From assembly GCA_035476575.1 (NCBI GenBank), contig DATILL010000126.1, positions 1 to 7,349 on the forward strand: a DNA stretch of 7,349 bases, in the 5' to 3' direction. Positions 5,417 through 7,349 of this stretch are shown in pieces (within the stretch, counting starts at the first letter, position 1; the number at the start of each line of letters is the position of its first letter). The notes below the pieces were generated by a model. The model was not told where the DNA came from and ran no database searches. It saw nothing but the letters and a program-made list of their open reading frames with translations. The DNA is from DATILL01 sp035476575 (GTDB lineage: Bacteria; Actinomycetota; Actinomycetes; Mycobacteriales; JACQDL01). The position numbers and the translations under genes were made by a program.

Positions 5417-7349
5417 GTCACCCAAGTTGGGTCGGTCAGATTCTGGCCAGATCGTTCAAGGCTTCTCGATCGGCGGGCACAACATCCAGATCGGGTATGC
5501 CGCCGGTCACGTGGCGATCATGCTGGATCGGCCGGAGTACCGGCTGGAGTTCCTGGAACCGGGCAACGCTGATGAGTCCCACCCCGAGCAGCGCCCGAGC
5601 TACCTGCTCGACCCGCAGTGGCAGGTCGTCCCCTACCGCCACCGTCCGGACCCAGAGGAGCGGTTGACCGCATGGCGAGACCAGCCGGGCGCGGCTGTCT
5701 CGGTGCTGCTGGTGCACGGCCCGGGCGGTCAGGGCAAGACCAGGTTGGCGAGCCGGTTCGCGTCGCAGGCACACCAAGACGGATGGGCGGTGGCCCAGGC
5801 GGTACAGCGATCGCCCCGGCTGCGGCCGGGTCACCCGATGCCGTCACCGCTGCGCACCGGGCAGCCGTTGCTGGTGGTCGTCGACTACGCCGACCGCTGG
5901 CCGTTGCCGATCCTCGCTCAGATGGTCGACAACCTCCCCTACGACTACCCCAAGCGGACGATCCGTGTGCTGCTGCTGGCCCGGCCGTTAGCCGGGTTGT
6001 GGCGCGATGTCTCCGCGACGCTCAACCACGGCACCATCGACCTGGCCGAACCCGAGCAACTGGGCGACTTCACCGACGACCCGGCCGGGCGGGAGGACGC
6101 CTACGCCGAGGCGGTGGCCGCGTTCGCCAACAGGATGGGCATGGCTACGGTGGAGCTGCCATCCCGCACCGATCTCGACGATGAAGCCTACCGCTCGCCG
6201 TTGACGCTGCACATGGCCGCCCTGTCCGCGGTCTGCGCCCACCGCGACGGCCAGCCGGCCCCGACCCGGCAGAGGCTGTCCGACTACCTGCTCGCCCATG
6301 AGACCCGATACTGGCAGTCCGTTGCCACCGGCCTGACGGTCGATGCGATCGAGCGGGTGGTGTTCGTCTCGACTCTGTTCGGCCCGGTCACCGGCCTCGG
6401 CCCGGCCTGCGCCCTGCTACGCCGTGCGCGGCTGGCCGATGGTGACGCCCACGCCCGCGCCGTCATCGACGCGCACGACCGGCTGTATCCGACCCACGAC
6501 GAGTCGGCGCTGCCGCCGCTGCGACCTGACCGCTTCGGCGAGGACTTCCTCGCCCGCCACCTCAAAGACCATCCCCGGGCCACCGCGTCTCTGGCTGAGC
6601 TGCTGGCCGACGCCCCCAACGGCACCACGCCCGACACGCTGTCGGTGCGCCGATGCCTGAGCATGCTGGCCGCCACCGCGGCACGCCATACCGAAGCCCG
6701 ACCGGTCCTGTTCGGCGTGCTGACCGGGCAACCAACCCTAGCGACCCTGGCCACCGCCGACGTTTTACGGGTGATCATTGACCACGCACCGGACGATGTT
6801 GCCGCGATCGTGGACGCCGCCCTGCCCCGGTACAGCAGCGACCTGCTCCGCCCGGCCCGTGACCTCGCCCAACGTCTCCTCGACGCGCTGCCCGCCGACG
6901 CATCGCCGACCCGACGAGCCACCAGACTTACCCGGCTCGGTATCCGCCTGGCGGAGGTCGGGGACACGCGCGCCGCCGTGGAGCCCACCCGCGAGGCCAC
7001 CGGCATCTACCGGGCGCTGGCCGAGGCCGAGCCCGCGGCCTACCTGCCCGACCTCGCCATGTCCCTGAACAACCTCGGCATCCGCCTGGCGGAGGTCGGG
7101 GACAAGCGCGCCGCCCTGGAGCCCACCCGCGAGGCCACCGGCATCTACCGGGCGCTGGCCGAGGCCGCGGCCGCGGCCTACCTGCCCGACCTCGCCGCGT
7201 CCCTGAACAACCTCGGCGTGTACCTGTCGCAGGTCGGGGACACGCGCGCCGCCCTGGAGCCCACCCGCGAGGCCGTCACCATCCGCCGGGCGCTGGCCGA
7301 GGCCGAGCCCGCGGCCTACCTGCCCGACCTCGCCATGGCGCTGAACAAC
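5409..7349 (+). CDS. STAND/NLR-like NTPase with N-terminal RHIM-like motif and C-terminal TPR array (partial, runs off right edge)
   Basis: 647 residues are visible and no stop is reached. GTG 5409 is chosen because it overlaps the upstream stop and keeps the motif; TTG 5427 would also keep it, ATG 5520 would lose it. Residues 13-37 hold QIVQGFSIGGHNIQIG plus GHVAI. Residues about 97-300 are a P-loop NTPase: Walker A GPGGQGKT (104-111), Walker B LVVVDYADR (155-163), then IRVLLLARP (185-193), as in the actinobacterial STAND proteins with TPRs. Residues about 300-505 are helical. From 510 three 46-residue TPR units follow (LGIRLAEVGDTRAAVEPTRE type). By family logic, the TPRs sense a ligand, the NTPase oligomerises and the N-terminal motif templates amyloid in the upstream membrane protein. 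Two TTA leucine codons occur (5988, 6765). Ligand and activity are unknown. Confidence 0.88.
   Translation, partial: MARSPKLGRSDSGQIVQGFSIGGHNIQIGYAAGHVAIMLDRPEYRLEFLEPGNADESHPEQRPSYLLDPQWQVVPYRHRPDPEERLTAWRDQPGAAVSVLLVHGPGGQGKTRLASRFASQAHQDGWAVAQAVQRSPRLRPGHPMPSPLRTGQPLLVVVDYADRWPLPILAQMVDNLPYDYPKRTIRVLLLARPLAGLWRDVSATLNHGTIDLAEPEQLGDFTDDPAGREDAYAEAVAAFANRMGMATVELPSRTDLDDEAYRSPLTLHMAALSAVCAHRDGQPAPTRQRLSDYLLAHETRYWQSVATGLTVDAIERVVFVSTLFGPVTGLGPACALLRRARLADGDAHARAVIDAHDRLYPTHDESALPPLRPDRFGEDFLARHLKDHPRATASLAELLADAPNGTTPDTLSVRRCLSMLAATAARHTEARPVLFGVLTGQPTLATLATADVLRVIIDHAPDDVAAIVDAALPRYSSDLLRPARDLAQRLLDALPADASPTRRATRLTRLGIRLAEVGDTRAAVEPTREATGIYRALAEAEPAAYLPDLAMSLNNLGIRLAEVGDKRAALEPTREATGIYRALAEAAAAAYLPDLAASLNNLGVYLSQVGDTRAALEPTREAVTIRRALAEAEPAAYLPDLAMALNN
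5446..5494 (+). repeat. Direct repeat copy 2 encoding the amyloid-like motif (NTPase N-terminus)
   Basis: This copy matches 5334-5382 at 48 of 49 bases. Because no synonymous difference separates the two copies, they look recently duplicated or homogenised by gene conversion. Confidence 0.9.
6936..7349 (+). repeat. Tandem 138-bp repeats encoding TPR units (three visible copies)
   Basis: Units run 6936-7073, 7074-7211 and 7212-7349, exactly 138 bp (46 residues) each; the window stops at the end of unit 3 and the array may continue. Units 1 and 2 differ at 7 of 138 bases; units 1 and 3 at 16. Each unit reads as a helix-turn-helix TPR pair of the kinesin-light-chain-like kind, starting LG(I/V) and ending LNN. 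Differences are almost all amino-acid-changing and cluster at unit residues 3-4, 6-7, 11, 15, 22-25, 32-33 and 42-43. Confidence 0.92.

Noticed and set aside
5520..5522. ATG 5520 as the start of the NTPase gene
   Set aside because: It would remove the motif that matches the upstream protein and leave about 100 nt of conserved-looking coding sequence unexplained; GTG 5409 overlaps the upstream stop.
6284..7006. Reverse-strand open frame of 240 aa opposite the NTPase gene
   Set aside because: Arg/Ser-rich with no recognisable domain, antisense to a gene with Walker motifs and TPRs; a composition shadow.

Overview
The window is GC-rich actinobacterial DNA. Most of it is the conserved transfer and integration block of an actinomycete integrative and conjugative element (AICE), all on the + strand. 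The gene set (zinc-ribbon protein, small membrane proteins, DUF2637 protein, FtsK/SpoIIIE translocase, HTH excisionase, tyrosine integrase) is the one known from Micromonospora, Salinispora and Streptomyces. Sequence alone does not settle the genus.

Layout. Positions 1-127 hold the C-terminal end of a zinc-ribbon protein. Then come a 92-aa (124-402) and a 64-aa (399-593) membrane protein, a DUF2637 membrane protein (614-1408), a 128-aa helical protein (1405-1791) and a 588-aa FtsK-type conjugative translocase (1788-3554). Most of these genes overlap by 4 nt (ATGA or GTGA), so they look like one translationally coupled operon. The 127-nt gap 3555-3681 carries a large nested inverted repeat where many AICEs carry a rep gene. 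An excisionase with no ATG, GTG, TTG or CTG codon (3682-3921, AUC start proposed) and the integrase (3918-5066) follow.

Positions 5067-7349 are different. The strand composition shifts sharply and no tRNA or obvious att site follows int. Two coupled genes follow. The first is a 104-aa protein with two membrane helices and a C-terminal motif with an I-Q-I-G core (5102-5416). The second is a large STAND/NLR-like NTPase (5409 to beyond the window) that carries the same motif at its N-terminus and ends, as far as visible, in near-identical 46-aa TPR units. This is the expected design of a bacterial amyloid-signalling NLR/effector pair (RHIM-like, BASS type). A ligand sensed by the TPR array would let the NTPase oligomerise, its N-terminal motif would template the same motif in the small membrane protein, and that protein would act on the membrane. 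This is the most interesting system in the window: a probable defence or self/non-self cell-death module beside, or carried by, an AICE. The function is inferred from architecture, not shown.

The AICE genes probably work together as follows. Integrase and excisionase move the element in and out of the chromosome. The FtsK-type translocase moves double-stranded DNA between mycelial cells. The DUF2637 and small membrane proteins probably assist transfer or spread. No replication gene is visible.
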